Shown here: one piece after another, positions 6,747 through 7,072 of the stretch
Position numbering within the stretch: position 1 is the stretch's first letter
How the letters are laid out: every line of letters begins with the position of its first letter
Assembly: GCA_039815415.1 (NCBI GenBank)
Contig: JBCBZH010000233.1
Span: forward strand, 1 to 7,072
From: JBCBZH01 sp039815415
GTDB lineage: Bacteria > Bacteroidota > Rhodothermia > Rhodothermales > Rubricoccaceae
Reading direction: 5' to 3'
DNA: 7,072 bases
The notes under the pieces: generated by a model
Told to the model about the DNA's origin: nothing
The model's input: the letters and a program-made list of their open reading frames with translations, nothing else
Databases searched by the model: none
Translations under genes and position numbers: made by a program

Positions 6747-6780
6747 GTGGATGCCTGCCTGCGCAGGCATGACGGCAGAA
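6747..6780. repeat. 'PAQAGI'-type intergenic palindromic repeat
   Basis: ATGCCTGC (6751-6758), 4 bases, GCAGGCAT (6763-6770) form a perfect 8-bp inverted repeat flanked by GTGG and GACGG. Read on the minus strand it gives the string MPAQAGIH, the familiar spurious translation of a widespread class of intergenic repeats related to CGTCATTCCCGC...GCGGGAATCC. It lies in the 274-base gap between the peptidase and the next gene. One copy is visible here. Confidence 0.6.
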
Positions 6781-6844
6781 GGGTGAAGTGAGGATCGGAC
6801 CTTCACGGCTTGGATTGGGCGCGGGTGTGAGCGCCAGCCCGATG

Positions 6845-6866
6845 TCCCTCTCGCGTGCGAGGGGGA
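6845..6866 (+). promoter_or_regulatory. Strong hairpin between the peptidase and the next gene
   Basis: TCCCTCTCG (6845-6853) and CGAGGGGGA (6858-6866) form a 9-bp stem with one G·U pair and a 4-base CGTG loop. No T-run follows, so it is not a standard terminator; it could be a rho-independent variant, a 5' leader structure for the next gene or part of an intergenic repeat. Apart from the 'PAQAGI' repeat at 6747-6780 I see nothing else in the 6691-6921 gap. Confidence 0.35.
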
Positions 6867-6948
6867 CCGTCGGTGCGCCACGGAGCGGAGCGATGGGCGT
6901 TCCGACAGGGGGAGCGGTAGGTTGCACGCCTCACTCGCCAGCTCGTCC

Positions 6949-7072
6949 GTGCTTCGTTCGCTTCGCTTTGCTGTTCTCATCCTCGCGCTGGCGCCCGTCG
7001 CGTGCCGCGCTCAGATGTCGCCGAAACGAATAGATTTTGTGGCGCGGCGATTCCAACAGACCTCGCGTTCGA
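6949..7072 (+). CDS. Start of an exported protein (3' partial)
   Basis: A frame open to the right edge begins with a clear signal peptide. From GTG 6949 it reads MLRSLRFAVLILALAPVACRA, with predicted cleavage before Gln22; the mature part begins QMSPKRIDFVARRF and runs about 20 residues to the window edge, too little to identify. TTG 6922 is an alternative start: it would add nine residues and is preceded by GGAG at 6911-6914 with 7-base spacing, the best ribosome binding site in the window. I prefer GTG because it gives a compact n-region and the same 21-residue signal length as the peptidase. The Cys in VAC could be read as a lipobox, but Pro at -3 argues against a lipoprotein. The gene is on the same strand as the peptidase, 274 bases after it. 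Confidence 0.6.
   Translation, partial: MLRSLRFAVLILALAPVACRAQMSPKRIDFVARRFQQTSRS

Noticed and set aside
6788..7033. Plus-strand frame of 81 aa overlapping the last gene's start
   Set aside because: It runs through the hairpin and intergenic sequence and ends at a TAG inside the signal-peptide gene's mature region; the other frame has a clear signal peptide.
1..7072. CRISPR array, tRNA/rRNA, insertion sequence or integron
   Set aside because: I found no regularly spaced direct repeats, tRNA-like cloverleaf, transposase or integrase frame anywhere in the window.

Overview
This 7,072-base window is GC-rich and most resembles a high-GC member of the Bacteroidota/Rhodothermota lineage (Rhodothermia-like). 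Three things suggest this. The first gene ends in a type IX secretion (T9SS) C-terminal sorting domain. All three visible signal peptides are predicted to be cut directly before a glutamine, as described for Bacteroidota signal peptidase I substrates. Strong Shine-Dalgarno sites are mostly absent. The taxonomic placement is inference. All supported genes lie on the + strand.

Layout. (1) 1-374: the 3' end of a secreted protein with a T9SS type A sorting domain. (2) About 507-2855: a large soluble sensor protein built as GAF-like, GAF, PAS, PAS, HisKA-like, HATPase-like. Its phospho-acceptor histidine is replaced by arginine and its N-box is degenerate, so it looks like a pseudo-histidine kinase. 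(3) 2908-3327: a 139-residue protein of unknown function. (4) 3441-4124: a secreted, probable outer-membrane beta-barrel protein. (5) 4320-6674: a secreted S9-family (prolyl oligopeptidase/DPP-like) serine peptidase with an intact Ser-Asp-His triad. (6) From about 6949 to the window end: the start of another exported protein, of which only the signal peptide and about 20 mature residues are visible.

How the genes relate. Four of the six genes encode exported or envelope proteins, and the other two appear cytosolic. There is no obvious pathway or defence cluster, no tRNA/rRNA, no insertion sequence and no CRISPR array. The gaps between genes (52 to 274 bases) carry most of the unusual structure. 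A 10-mer (CGCCAGCTCG) occurs in forward orientation only at gene ends and in intergenic leaders. There is an 18-base perfect palindrome before the peptidase gene, an inverted repeat across the peptidase stop codon, a 'PAQAGI'-type intergenic repeat, several strong hairpins and two promoter-like elements with matching architecture.

The most notable observation is the degenerate catalytic core of the multi-sensor kinase. I see nothing that amounts to a demonstrable new multi-gene system.
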